Positions 41,735 through 53,084 are shown, counted from the first letter of the stretch. The stretch is 64,000 nt of DNA from Marchantia polymorpha subsp. ruderalis (GCA_037833965.1 AP031352.1:3018501-3082500), one strand, 5' to 3'. Notes: generated from the letters alone by a model not told the origin. Made by a program: numbers and translations.

Positions 41735-42695
41735 GTTCCAGGCGTTTTGCCTGGGGTTCTTTCCCATCAGAAGTGCAGATCAGGAACCCATTTCCTTTGC
41801 GTGTTTGTGTCCTTGAGTTCTGTCACCACGCACGAGGAGTTACAACTTAGCGTTCCGCATTTTGTAGCTGAAGGCCTGCGGCCAAATGTTCAGAGCTAGT
41901 ACATTGGTTAGAGACTTGAGTAGTTCGGATCTGCACCTGCGGGTGACTGCCGATGCTCAGAGCCAGTGACTAGTTAGATACTTGAACAGTTTCGCCCCTA
42001 CACCTTCGAGTGTTTCTTTCTGATTGTACTCCTTGGGATTTTTCCCCTGAATGCCAAAGTGAAGTTTTGTTACTTCGTGTAAGCCTTGGTTGTAAATTCA
42101 GGTTACGCTGCAGCCGGTGCCTTGAGGGTAACCCCTGTAGTATTTCTGGGAATGACAAGTGCCTGAGAATTCAAACTCTTCAATAGACTGTTGTTGTGTT
42201 ACTGGAATGTTTCACAGTGAGTCCTTCAGTGCGGACCTGTGTTCTCTGCGCGTTTTGTGAGTTGAGAGTGTTGTTCACCGCGTAGGAGTGACTTCGATCC
42301 GAAGTAGGCAGTCCAAACCGGGTTTCCTACACTAGCAGCAAGCTAGTGGAAGTGTTGTAAAAGCCGGAGTTGGAAGTCACTGCCCGCAGCTTTGCCGAGT
42401 GTGCTCGCGAGAGACTTTCCCCCCTGAAATCTTGAAGTAGAGGTCCTAACGGATCTCTGGGTTGTGTTTCTGTAGTTTCAGGTGTGTGTGTGTGTGTTAC
42501 GCTGCACTGTGCGACCTCCGAGTGCGCTCCGAGTGGACACTTGCAGTATTTCTGGGAGTGACAGTTGCCTGAGAATTCAAACTCCTCAATAGTCTGTTAA
42601 AACGTGACACTTTGTACCCTGTGTGTTCCTCTGTCCCTGTGGGTTCGACCTTTCTACCACTATATTGCAGTTTTAGCCTTTAGTGGGTTATTACA

Positions 42696-42924
42696 CTGCT
42701 GCATCAATAGGAGTTGGTTCTGGCTGAACTTGGGAAGCTTGAACTTGAGGTTCAACTTCCATCTCTCCAACTCTCTCTCTCTCTACTTTCTCACTCTCTA
42801 ATGCAAAGATTTTATCTTCCATGGCTTGCTGCTTGGTATGCTCATCTACTATCGCTTTTCTCAACTCCTTCATCTCCGCCATGATTGCATTGAGAACCTC
42901 ACCCATATCAATTGATGTTCCCAT
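42696..42924 (-). pseudogene. gag: Chromovirus gag, 5' part
   Basis: Start ATG at 42924 (MGTSIDMGEVLNAIMAEMKE); a short Glu-rich, coiled-coil-like N terminus ends at the Athila-like insertion. The frame joins that at 26117 when the insertion and one CTGCT are removed. Confidence 0.85.
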
Positions 42925-42941
42925 GCTTTTTCACACTCCCT

Positions 42942-43196
42942 CTAATACAAAGTGAGTATAATCACTATGTGACCTCTCAACAAAGGAGTCACAAAAGGTG
43001 CAGGTGACTCTATCACAGCTCTATAGTACTCCTCTCCATAATTCCTCACAAGAAAATCTCTCCATATCCTCTTCTGTCTATATACTGTTCTAATCTCTAC
43101 ATAAGTGCTGAATCGAACCGGGACAGGTGGTTCGCGATTCAAATCCATGAAACAATCAGTATAGAATGTATATAGTACAATCCCAAGTCTCTCCAT
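42942..43196 (-). CDS. Chromovirus leader ORF B (84 aa), unknown
   Basis: Lies between the primer site and gag. From its internal Met (MDLNREPPVPV) it resembles leader ORF A, sharing the order MD-x-NR-x-PVP, F-x-I, a LV-x3-G segment, V-x-ES-x2-P and a final LY. The two probably arose by tandem duplication. No known domain was recognised. It overlaps the end of ORF A by 41 bp in another frame. Confidence 0.4.
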   Translation of the reverse strand: MERLGIVLYTFYTDCFMDLNREPPVPVRFSTYVEIRTVYRQKRIWRDFLVRNYGEEYYRAVIESPAPFVTPLLRGHIVIILTLY

Positions 43197-43404
43197 AAGT
43201 AACTATTGGAAGAATCAGTGGCACTCTTGACTCCATCACTCTAGTCATAAAATCTGCACCCCAACAAGCCACAAGGTACATCCGAAAATGATGTTTCTCC
43301 ATGCAACGAAGGTGAATATCGAATAGGTTAGGAATTGGCCAGTGCGGTACTGGATTCCTGTCAATCCCGTCCATATCTGCAAAAACACAATGTCCCCCTT
43401 CCAC
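43156..43404 (-). CDS. Chromovirus leader ORF A (82 aa), unknown
   Basis: First of two related small frames in the leader (MDGIDRNPVPHW, YLVACWGADF, VMESRVPLILP). No zinc knuckle, protease or other known motif. It may be a duplicated accessory peptide, or decayed coding sequence that is now leader. Confidence 0.4.
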   Translation of the reverse strand: MEGGHCVFADMDGIDRNPVPHWPIPNLFDIHLRCMEKHHFRMYLVACWGADFMTRVMESRVPLILPIVTYGETWDCTIYILY

Positions 43405-43525
43405 CTCTCTCTACATGCAGATGAATGACCTCTGCCAGCCTCTATACACTCTCAAGACTACACTCCATCATCACTCACTTGCTATTCCATGAGGGGTAAT
43501 CCACACTCAAGGAAAAAGCAAGGTC

Positions 43526-43537
43526 GCTCTGATACCA
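43526..43537 (-). other. Primer binding site, initiator Met tRNA
   Basis: TGGTATCAGAGC on the minus strand, one base after the 5' LTR, the classic plant initiator-Met primer site. Confidence 0.92.
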
Positions 43538-43538
43538 T

Positions 43539-43958
43539 TGTAACACTAGGGTTTAGAGAGAAGTTCACTCGAAGATAGAAACGTAAACTCTGAAGATGAG
43601 AGATACCAACAATGGTTCTCCTCTCCCTTATATAGCTCTCACCAACAAGTACAAGGTGATAAGATCTAATCCCCACCATCCATACCACTCCTAGTGGATG
43701 GATGACGTGGCGGATAACCTTAACAAGCACACGGATCGCTGACGTGGCGCACCCAACTAACACACTAACTAACACACTCAATCCTTACCTACAAGCACAC
43801 GGATTGCTGACGTGGCACTGTCAACTAACACATCCACTCTGTACCTACCAAGTGCGCGGATCGCTGACGTGGCAGCTATGACTAGTGCACACTAAAGTAT
43901 CTACATCAATATTCAGAGTAACCTCTACTTTAGTTCTAACTAATTAAAGATGGTTACA
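43539..43958 (-). repeat. Chromovirus 5' LTR
   Basis: 420 bp, no difference seen from 21323-21742; followed by the duplication ATCTC. Confidence 0.93.
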
Positions 43959-43963
43959 ATCTC

Positions 43964-44207
43964 AAATTAAGTAAACAATAGTTACTTGACTAGATCTGGT
44001 CTGCTACTTCTTAAGAAAGCTGCCCATAATGATTTATCACTCATTTAACATAACTCTATAATAGTTTTTGAACAAAGTTTTAGCATAAATGAATCACGTA
44101 TTTCAGGTGTGTGCTAACTTTGGATGTGGTTGCAACTCTTAATGCCAAATGTCAACACTAGTTAGTTTAGTTTAGCTATTCAGACTAAACAGTTTATCAT
44201 GACTATT
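43964..44207. other. AT-rich flank of the chromovirus, no gene
   Basis: Continuation of the AT-rich host sequence at 19441-21317; nothing recognised. Confidence 0.4.
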
Positions 44208-45242
44208 ATTGACATCAATGGAGATTTCAATAAAAATCTCTTCGTGTTTTTATGTTTTAACGTAAAATCTAAATCCAAGTACGAATCACACGAGACACTC
44301 ATATAACGTGGTTCATCCTCAAGGGTTACGTTCACGGCTGAAACACGCGAGAAGGTTTACTGACAAGCAAATACACAATACTACTTGGAGAGAAGCCTTG
44401 GCCTTTGGGGTATATTTATACCCAAAGCCAACGACACACCTAGCTATGATTAGCTATAACCTGTGAGACCGGATGTTGCACATGTGTACTAAGTTGTAGA
44501 AGTAACTAAGTGATTAATAATGATTAGCCAAGACAGATCTAAGTCTAACTAGTTATGACTAAACTAGTTAGTTATAACTAAGTTTATCTAGTCATGACTA
44601 AGCTTAGCTATAGTGTTTATAGTTGGCGGAATAATAAGCAGAGTTCTAGAAAGTGGAGTAAGCACTTCTAGTTTGTCTTTTACAAAGTTTTAGATTCCAA
44701 GATATTAGATATTTGACTTTAAGCTTAGATTTGATTGGTTTGACTAAATGTATGAAATGTGATTGGCTAGACTAAATCTAAGGTTCACTTAGTGGCTAAG
44801 AAGCTTCTAGAAGTTTTAAAGCTTTCAATGGCATGTCGCCACCTCAACCTTGAATTCCGAAAACTTCTAGAAGTTTTAATTAGGCCAATGGCATGTTGCC
44901 ACGTATAGTGGATTTGTCAAACTTACATAGATAAAAGTGAGTTAGGAGAAATTATCACATGTTATTATTGTAACTTCTCAAGTAGTATAAATAGAGAGGT
45001 AGAGTAACAGCTCTCAAGCAAGTTTGAAGAGTTCATGTGTGAGGACTTGTTTCAGGAATGAAGGAGTGAAGCTTTTCAGTATCTTGGAGTATTGGCGTGT
45101 GTTTGAGTTTGTGTGAATTGAGTGATGTATGGAGAGTTTGTATGAGAGGGTGTTTGGGACACGAGTATCAGTGAGAATCCTAGTCTTCTAGAACCATGAT
45201 GAGCTACCACAAAGCCATCTAAGTTAAACCTTAGTGAGAGTC
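44208..45242. repeat. Copia LTR-like segment with promoter motifs
   Basis: 44290-44350 shares the cctcaagggctacg block with the copia Y LTR at 16028-16274, with a minus-strand TATAAATATA near 44411-44420. 44803-44910 holds two direct repeats with TTCTAGAA, and a plus-strand TATAAATAG lies at 44986-44994. The right part ends at the insertion of the solo LTR (45243) and resumes at 48623-48680, where it abuts the copia polypurine tract. It may be one large LTR or two remnants; the left limit (44208, TGACATCAA) is a guess. Confidence 0.4.
44803..44910. promoter_or_regulatory. Duplicated heat-shock-element-like sites
   Basis: TTCTAGAA at 44805-44812 and 44865-44872, each within an about 60-bp direct repeat that also contains CAATGGCATG. 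The second is preceded by GAATTCCGAA. They lie about 114-180 bp upstream of a plus-strand TATAAATAG at 44986. Confidence 0.4.
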
Positions 45243-48200
45243 TGTAATAACCCACCAAAGGCTAAAACTGTAATATAGTGGTAGAAAGGTCAAACCCACA
45301 GGGACAGAGGCAATACACAAAGTACAAAGTGTCACGTTTAACAGACTATTGAAGAGTTTGAATTCTCACGCGACTGTCACTCCCAGAAATACTGCAAGTG
45401 CTCACTCGGAGATCACTCGGAGGTCGCACAGTGCAGCGTAATTCACTCAACATACACACACACACACACACACCTGAAACTATAGAAACACAACTCAGAG
45501 GTCGGTTAGGACCTCTACTTAAGATTTCAGGGGGGAAGTCTCTCGCAAATACACTCAGCGAATCTGCGGGTAGTGACTTCCAACTCCGGCTTTTACAACC
45601 CTTCCACTAGTTTCTGCTAGCACAGGGAACCCGGAGTGGACTTCCTACTTCGGATCGAAGTCACTCACACGCAGTGAACAATACACTCAACTCACAAAAC
45701 GCGCAGAGACCACAGGTCCGAACTGAGAGACTCAACTAAGAAATGATCCAGTAGCACACCATAACAGTCTATTGACGAGTTTGAATTCTTTAGCACTAGT
45801 CATTCCCTAAAATACTGCAGGGGTTTGCCCCAAGGGTGCCTTCTACAACGTAACCTGAATTTACAATCAAGGCTTACTCGAAGTAGCAAAACTTCACTTT
45901 GGCATTCAGGGGAAACATCCCAAAGGAGTACAATCAGGAACAATCACTCGAAAATGTAAGGGGGAAACTGTTCAAGTATCTAACTAGTAACTAGCTCTGA
46001 GCATCGGCAATCACCCGCTAGTGTAGATCCAAACTACTCAAGTCTCTAACCAGTACACTAGCTCTGAACATTCGGCCGAAGGCCTTTAGCTACAAAATGC
46101 GGATCGCCAAGTTGTAGCTCCTCTTGCGTGGTGACAGAACTAAGGACACAAACACGCAGAGAAAATGAGTTCCTGATCTGCACTTCCGAAAGTGGAAGAA
46201 TCCCAAGGCAAGACGCCTTGAACTACTTTATACCTTCTAAGTCCTAACTAACACTAAACTCTACACTACGCTACACGCCTGCACGAAACCACGCTACGCT
46301 GCTGCACTCTGCAGATCCTGTACTGCGCCTTCTGCGCGACGGACTGCCGCGCACTAACTCCCTACCCGTCTAGTCTTCAGCTCGACTGCGTAGGCCCAGT
46401 CGCCGCAACACCGCAGTAACCTCCGTCTCGAGGGTGGCCATGGCGTCCCGCGACCTTGACAGATACGCATTTAACTTCTTCGCCACTCGCCGCCGGCTCC
46501 GACTGTCACCCGACATCAAACCCGCCGCACGAAGCTCTAACTCGCGCAATGTGAGTTTCTCCTGCGCAGCCACTTCCCAGAGGGTGTAACCTCTGACACA
46601 GTGGTTGACTCGCCTCACCAACTCTTCCTTCGTGCGATCTGACTCCCGCCGGCGATCGTCTTCAACTACCACCAACTGTAACTCTACGTCTGCACGCTGC
46701 GCTCTCAATTCCCCGCACTCCAATTGCAGTTTGCGGATTAACTCTTCATCCGCCTGGCGTGCGAGCTGACGCTGCTCCAGCAACCGTGTCTGCCGCATGA
46801 GCTCCTCTGACAAAATTCGATTTTGAATCTGCTCAGAATCCAACTCATCTGCGAGCTTCGCTTTCTCCTTGGCGAACTCCTTCTTCGTCTCTTCAAACTG
46901 CTCATCGCGCACCTTGTCGACGGCCTTCTGCACCTTCCGCGAAAGAGCAATGTGGCCCCGCAGGCACTCATTCTTCTCCCGCAGATCTTTAATGTCCCCA
47001 TCCAAGCGTGCGAACAACTTGCTGGTGCGGACTTTAGTGCGAGTCCGCCTGCGCACTAACTCGACGTAGGATCCAGGCTTCCGGGGGTCTGCATACTTCG
47101 TTACCTTGCGATCGAGATACCTCAGCAGAGGTACCACCTGCTCGCAAAGTGCTGCCGTCGGCGTGCTTATTACATGCTGCATTACACGTTCACCAGCTAA
47201 TTCGGGGTCCAAAGGATCTTTGCTTCTGCGACCCTATCCGACTTGAACATCGAGGCTATCCAGTTCATCTCCAATGACTCGCCGGTTCTCTCTCGTGTCA
47301 AGCGGTTGCCTGCCACCGATTGCTCCTCCTCCTCGTCTGATCCCGATTCTCCTTCTTCGTCATCCTCCGAATTGAGGATTTCGGTCGCCACTGAATTCCC
47401 TGGCGATTCTCGTGAGTGAGGCTGGGTAGCGTCTGCGTCGTCTGCTGTTGCCGCTGCCGCTGCTGCCTCACTGCTCCCGGCCAAAATGTCTAAGGCGGTG
47501 GGGGATTGGTTGTGACAAACTCGCACCGCTCGCCCGACCTGTTACTACCAACTCCGCATCGCCGAAGGCGTTTGTGCAAAAGATGTTTGTGCGGAAGGCA
47601 ATTGTGCAGATTGCACACGTGCCTCCCCTATCTGCTTGTCATTCCGCTCCTTCGATAGGTCCTGCTCCGAAGGTGCTTCCGCCTAAGACGCATCTGTCAG
47701 CGGCGCTTCCGCCGAAGGCGCGGCGGCGGAGACTTCCGCCTCTGGCCGACTCGCAACTCTAATCTATCCCGCACCGCCGAAGGCGAACTCCTTCCGCCCA
47801 AGGCGCTGACTCCCAGCGCCGAAGGCGAACATCTACCGCCGAAGGCGTTGACTCCCAGCGCCGAAGGCGGACTTCTTGAAGACGTCCGTCAACATAGGTG
47901 CATCGCCGAAGGCGTTGACCGCAGTCAACGGGTCTTGTCTTGTCTGTCGATCCCTCTTGTCCCCCCGAAGGCTCTTTTGCCGCCGGAGCTCCGTTCCGCC
48001 GAAGGCGCACATGTCCGTACCGCCGAAGGTGTTGGGCCGAAGGCAGACCGTACGGAGTTGCCACCCCTAAGGCGTTTACCTAATCTTGATGCGCTAGCGC
48101 CGAAGGCGCCGTACGAAGAAGTTCACCCCTGAAGGCGAACATCTAGGGCCGAAGGCAGCTGAGCCGAAGGCGGCTCGTCCGTCGACCTAGCTCTTCGGCC

Positions 48201-48622
48201 AAATGCGCTCCCTCTTCGTATCTTCCGATAATCATAACTCCTTGATTCCTCATCCGTTCCAAGCGTTCTTGGGCTCGTTAGAACGAGCGCGTCAAGTTCT
48301 TTCCAACAGAACCCTAACCAAGTCAAGGCGTTGTGAATTGAATAAGTTCTGAGGGATTTCCCTAGCGCCAAAGGTGGCCAACGCCGAAGGCGGATTATGC
48401 GCCTTGCGCCGAAGGAGATTCCCTTCAGAATTGATCGTTCAGGCCGGGGCGCCTGCTCTGGACATTGCGCCCAACTTTTGGATTCTACGAGATCATACGA
48501 GACCCGTGATTATCCATCTTCACTCTATTTAAATGTACCGATCACCATTTACAAGGCTGCTGCGGTATTGTTTTGCAAAAATGTTTTAAATTCCGCACAA
48601 AAACACAAAGTGGGTTACCATA
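45243..48622 (-). mobile_element. Old solo LTR, diverged relative of the Athila-like family
   Basis: On the minus strand it starts TATGGTAACCC (TG decayed to TA) at 48622 and ends GGGTTATTACA at 45243, 3,380 bp. The flanks GAGTC (45238-45242) and GAGTA (48623-48627) are a near-perfect duplication. It retains the R/U5 region, TATA box (46224-46232, minus) and hairpin (46204-46220), and the C-terminal part of the LTR-encoded protein; the N-terminal part is missing or unreadable. 47540-48200 is packed with GCCGAAGGCG-type palindromes. It is inserted in the copia LTR-like segment. Confidence 0.85.
46370..47526 (-). pseudogene. LTR-encoded protein, diverged C-terminal part
   Basis: 47197-47526 encodes the acidic stretch and the segment before it (SPTALDILAGSSEAAA, SEDDEEGESGSDEEEEQ). 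46370-47212, in another frame, encodes 280 residues of the coiled coil and the conserved end (CEQVVPLLRYLDRKV to RLGLRSRAED). In a 71-codon stretch compared by hand with 13231-13443, 33 codons differ and 20 of these differences are synonymous. The frame break near 47200 and the absent N terminus suggest a pseudogene now, or a gene split into two proteins. Confidence 0.75.
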
Positions 48623-48673
48623 GAGTAATTCCGGAGGTTGCAAACCTAAGGTTACTCCTTAACCGGAGTTAAC

Positions 48674-49012
48674 CTCAACAATCTTCCCCTTAACTCGTGT
48701 TAAAGAAAAAATAACCTCTATAACCTATTTTATTACATAGCGGAAATTTCTAAACAGAAAACCAATAAAAGGCCACTCTTTACACAAAAGTTAACTAGAA
48801 CTAGAGCATACCCATAACTGGATAGAGTAATAACATAAAGTGGTAAATAGAAAACTTGCTTGCATAGAGAGATCATAGATCTCATAGTCTATATAATTAC
48901 TCCGAGGGAAGTTCTAGACAGAAACTTAATACAAGCTCCCTCTTTACACAAGAGTTAACTAGAGCTAAACCGGAACCATTACAGTATAGAGTAAAGATAT
49001 AAAGAGATAACT
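48674..49012 (-). repeat. Two tandem units before the LTR of copia Y copy 2
   Basis: Approximate units 48674-48849 and 48850-49012, matching the arrangement at 16269-16614. Both contain ggaa-ttcta and ttaactaga blocks. Confidence 0.5.
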
Positions 49013-52000
49013 AAAGTTACTATGCTAGCAAATTCGACATGTGCTCCACGTGCACAACCTGCATGGTAGCACAATATCGCGTGAAAATTTTCAATGGAAT
49101 AACTTTGGTCAAAGCATCAACTAGATTGAGTTTACCGTCGATCTTGACTAGCTCAATCGTTTTATCAAACACTGTTTGTCTGATAAAATAATACATGATG
49201 TTGATGTGCTTCACTCTGTTATCCATGACCTGGTTCGTAGCCAAATATAAAGAGTTTTGGCTATCATAATGAAGATTAGCCAAGCCCTGCTTCAACCCCA
49301 TTTCCATGATAAGCCTATCCAACCAAATAGCTTTCTTTGCCGCTTTTGCTACTGCCACGTATTTTGCTTCCATTGTTGACTTAGCTACGCATTTTTGCAA
49401 GAAAGATCTTCAATTAATGCTTCCACCGCCAATTGTAAACACATACCCAGTAGATCTCCTTTTATCTAGATCCTGTCCGTAGTCAGCATCAACGTGACCA
49501 AACAAGGATTTGGCATTGTCTAATAGTCTAAGCCATAATCAAAGGTACTCTTCAAATATCTCATAATCCATTTCATTGCTTCCCAATGAACTTTCCCTGG
49601 ATTTGACATATAATTGCTCATCTTACCCAACGCAAAAGCAATGTCCGGCCTAGTGCATACCATCAAATACATGAGGCTGCCTACAGCTTGTTCATAGGGA
49701 ACACATGACATATTTACTTTCTCCATAGCATCGGTTGGACATTGAGCTCTAGAGAGTTTGAAATGTGCCGCCAAAGGACTCCATACTCCTTTGGAATTAA
49801 TCATGTTGAACCTGTCACATATACAACAGACATACTTGCCTTGACTCAATCATAGTCTTTATGTTCATGATTCCTATGGATCTTCATGACTAATATTCTC
49901 TTCGACTCCTCCATATCATTCATCTTAAATGTAGATTTTAACTTATTCTTGCATTCATCAACATCAGATTGGTTTTTGCTAGTATGAGCATTTCGTCAAC
50001 GTAGAGTACTAAAATGATGAGATTGAACCTCTCATCATTTACCTTCTGCATGTAGACACAAGGATCATACACGCTCCGTAAAAAACCTTGTGCCTTCATG
50101 AACTCATCAAATCGCGTGTTCCACTACCTAGGAGCTTGCTTCAGTCCATACAATGATTTCAACAATCTACAAACCAACCTCTCTTTGCCTTTTACCTCAA
50201 AACCAACAGGTTGTTTTATGTAGATCATTTCCTCTAAATATCAATAAAAACATGCTGTAATCACATCCATCTGATCCATAACCAGATCAAATATCGCAAC
50301 CAATGCACATACCAAACAAATTGTAGCATACTTAGCTACAGGTGAAAAAACTTTGTTGTAGTCCATGCCATTCTCTTGTGTGAAACCTCTAGCCACTAGC
50401 CTAGCTTTGAAAATTCTTGCGTTGTTTCTTGATGGATTGTCCTTCAACTTGTACACCCACTTGAAATCAATCAGCGTTTGATCCGTATGAAATTCAACCA
50501 GCTCTCAAGTCTTATTGTCAATCAAGGATTCCATCTCCAGCTCCATAGCAGCATTCCACTCAAGCTTGTTGATCAAAGCTTGAGCTTTCATGTATGAAGA
50601 AGATTCAACTTCTTCCAAAATCAACGCCATACCATCCCATCTTCAACATCAAAGTCACAATCTTCGAGAATGGATGAATTTGCACATACACCAAACCTTT
50701 CACGAGCCCTACTAGCACAATGCGATCTCATAGTAGATGTGACCGATTGATCTTTATCGTATGAAACTATTGCAATAGACTCATCAATGATATCTCGCTC
50801 ATGTTCCTCCTGTTCTTGATGCACCGGTTTTTCTTCTTGTGACAGATTATTAGTGATACAATGATCAAACTCCCTCATAACGACATCCGTGATCGGAAAT
50901 TTTTCCTTGTTAGTACGAGGAGTCTTAGAATTCTGCTCTTCTTTCAATAAGCCAAGCTCATTGAAAGAAACATCTCTACTGACAATCACCTTAAGAGCTA
51001 GTGAATCCCATAGCCTGTAACATTTCACTCCACTAGCATATTCAAGGATACGACATTTCTTGCACGTAGGTTCTAACTTAGTCCTATGCTCTTTTGGTCT
51101 AAGAAAATAAGTTGTAAAACCAAAAACCTTCAAGCGACTGTAATCCGCCATCCGTTTATACCTGGATTCAAACGGTGTGGAGAAATTGATTGCACTAAAA
51201 GGAAAAAGGTTTACCAAATAAACTGCGGTGTTGACGACTTCGGCCTAGAACTATCCCGGTAAACCAGATTCGCTTAGCATACTCCGCACCTTCTCTAACA
51301 CTGTTCTATTGAATCTCTCAGAAACAACATTTTGTTGGGGAGTGTAAACTGTTGTGAATTGACGAGTAATACCCTCTTCTATACAATACCTTTGAAACTT
51401 CTTAGAAGTATATTCGCGCCATTATCTGATCGTAAATATTTTATCCTCTTGCTAGTTTGAGCTTCATTTGTATGCGTCAAGTTTTGAAGGTGATAAACAT
51501 CTCATACTTGAGGGTAAGAAAAAATACCCACACATACGTGGAGTGATCATCTATAAAATATACATAGTAGAGATTTCCTGAGAGTAAGGCAGTTGAAGAT
51601 GAGCCCCACACGTCACTATGTACATACTCATGTATCTCCGTGAAATTATGAGTTCCAACAGGTAAAAGCTCGCATATGATGTTTTGCCATGATGCTATGT
51701 TCACAAAATGCGAAGTCAACTTTACCCAAACCTAGTAACATTTTTTTTTCGTCAAGAAGAGACAAAAATCTTTCACTCATATGGTCTAATATGGAATGCC
51801 ATAAATGAGACATCTCTACGCGAGATCTAATAAAGTTAACTTTTCCACAAATTGAGGTGCCCTCTAGTAAGTACAGATTATTGTGCTTGTATCCCCTAAG
51901 TATAACCTTCTTATCACTGAATTTGACATCTAACACGTCATGTCTAGAGCTTCATTCAAAGCCGTGTGAGTCTGACACTCAAAGAGATATCAATTTCTTT

Positions 52001-53046
52001 CTCATGTTAGGTATAAATCTAACGTGTGTTAGTGTTCAGTTGAGACCATCAAACATGCGGATTTTTACAAATCCCACACGCTCAATCTTACAAGATTGAT
52101 CATTCCCCATAAGAATAAAACCGTTTGATCATAAGAAAGTACAGAAAAACTCTTTATTGTAACAAATGTGATAAGAACAAGCACTATTCAAAATTCATAT
52201 ATCACCAACAACTGTTGGTGAACTACAGAGGGCATACCTCTGGCATCATAGAACATCGGCAAACACGTCTTCCTCTTTGAAGTGAATATGTTCCGCAACA
52301 TTCGCCACTTGAGGGAGATTCGCAAATCTTACTATCATCCAACGGTCCTTCTTGATGTGGCCATTCTTGTCACATCTCCAACACACCAAGTTCTTCAATT
52401 TACTTTTGTTAGAACATGGATCCCAAAACTGAACTCTCCTTTGCTCAGGGGATCTAAATCCCTGTCGCTTGAATCGTGTACGCTGCAAATTGTGCAGACC
52501 CAATGGTTGCGATGGATTCCGAGTCACAGTAAGTGCAGTACTTGAAATGAGTGAGCGAGAAAATGACAACATCTCCTGTTCTACCTCGTCCGCCAAGAGA
52601 GCACTTACAACCTCGTTGTAAGTTACAGCCTTGTTATCACGATGAAGGAGAATCTTTGACAATGTCTGGTAGGAGGGAAGCAATGAATGAAGTAGATGCA
52701 TAGCTTTCTTAATGTCAAAAAGCTCCTCTCCCAAACTCTAAAGATCTACCAACAAATCTCTGTAACCGTGAATGTGATCATGAATTTTTGATCCGCGCCT
52801 CATCATGAAGTTCAATAGCCTCATGTATGTGTTTATCACACGTGATATTTCCTTTTGATGAAAACGTTTCTGTAAGGCATCAAAAATCTGTGAAACCTCA
52901 GAATACTCCTCAACTTGCCTCATAACGGAAGTATCTATATAACCCATCATAATGTAAACTGCTTGCTCTTGTAAATCCCTCCAATCAATGTTGGTAATGT
53001 GCATTGGTTTGTCTCCAAGCACATTAGCGAGACCCATAAATCTCAA
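48674..53046 (-). pseudogene. Copia element Y, copy 2, decayed gag-pol
   Basis: Same family as 16028-19440 but longer. Leftward on the minus strand: Gag N-terminal half (52738-53046, DALQKRFHQKEIS), Gag C-terminal half with a damaged zinc knuckle CWRCDKNGHIKKDR whose last Cys is lost (52246-52734), pre-integrase and integrase (51477-51936, HSDVWGSSSTALL, FIDDHSTYVWVFF), linker (50621-51217, LKVFGFTTYFLRPKEH), RT (49520-50456, KARLVARGFTQ, CTRPDIAFALGKMS), RNase H (49020-49400, STMEAKYVAVAKAAKKAIWLD), then two tandem units and the polypurine tract. Many stops separate the pieces. Its 5' end is lost at about 53080, where mitochondrial-type DNA begins. Confidence 0.85.
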
Positions 53047-53084
53047 CTTGCCTTTTCAATTTTTCAGTAAAATATATATATATA

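Larger units (their letters stand above)
26118..42695 (+). mobile_element. Full-length Athila/Tat-like Ty3/gypsy retrotransposon with 5.4-kb LTRs
   Basis: 16,578 bp, flanked by the duplication CTGCT (26113-26117 and 42696-42700). Order: 5' LTR with a 1,045-codon ORF, Asp-tRNA primer site, Gag-protease, UAG, RT-RNase H-integrase, polypurine tract, 3' LTR with the same ORF. The LTRs have equal length and their two ORFs translate identically, so insertion is recent and all parts needed for movement look intact. There is no chromodomain; RT residues FLDGFSGYNQ and MPFGLCNAPATF with FIDDF are typical of the Athila/Tat (OTA) branch. It sits in the gag of the minus-strand chromovirus. Confidence 0.96.
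37305..42695 (+). repeat. 3' LTR of the Athila-like element (5,391 bp)
   Basis: Same length and, as far as I could compare, the same sequence as 26118-31508, followed directly by the duplication CTGCT. In the genomic RNA the U3 part of this LTR, including its ORF, would lie downstream of pol. Confidence 0.96.
21323..43958 (-). mobile_element. Ty3/gypsy chromovirus, full length but split by the Athila-like element
   Basis: The 420-bp LTRs at 21323-21742 and 43539-43958 look identical on reading, and the element is flanked by the 5-bp duplication ATCTC (21318-21322 and 43959-43963). On the minus strand the order is 5' LTR, initiator-Met primer site, leader with two small related ORFs, gag with one zinc knuckle, pol (protease, RT, RNase H, integrase, chromodomain), polypurine tract, 3' LTR. 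Removing the 16,578-bp insertion and one 5-bp duplication leaves about 6,053 bp, a normal size. It is defective twice over: gag is split and the integrase catalytic Glu is replaced by Lys. Confidence 0.95.
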
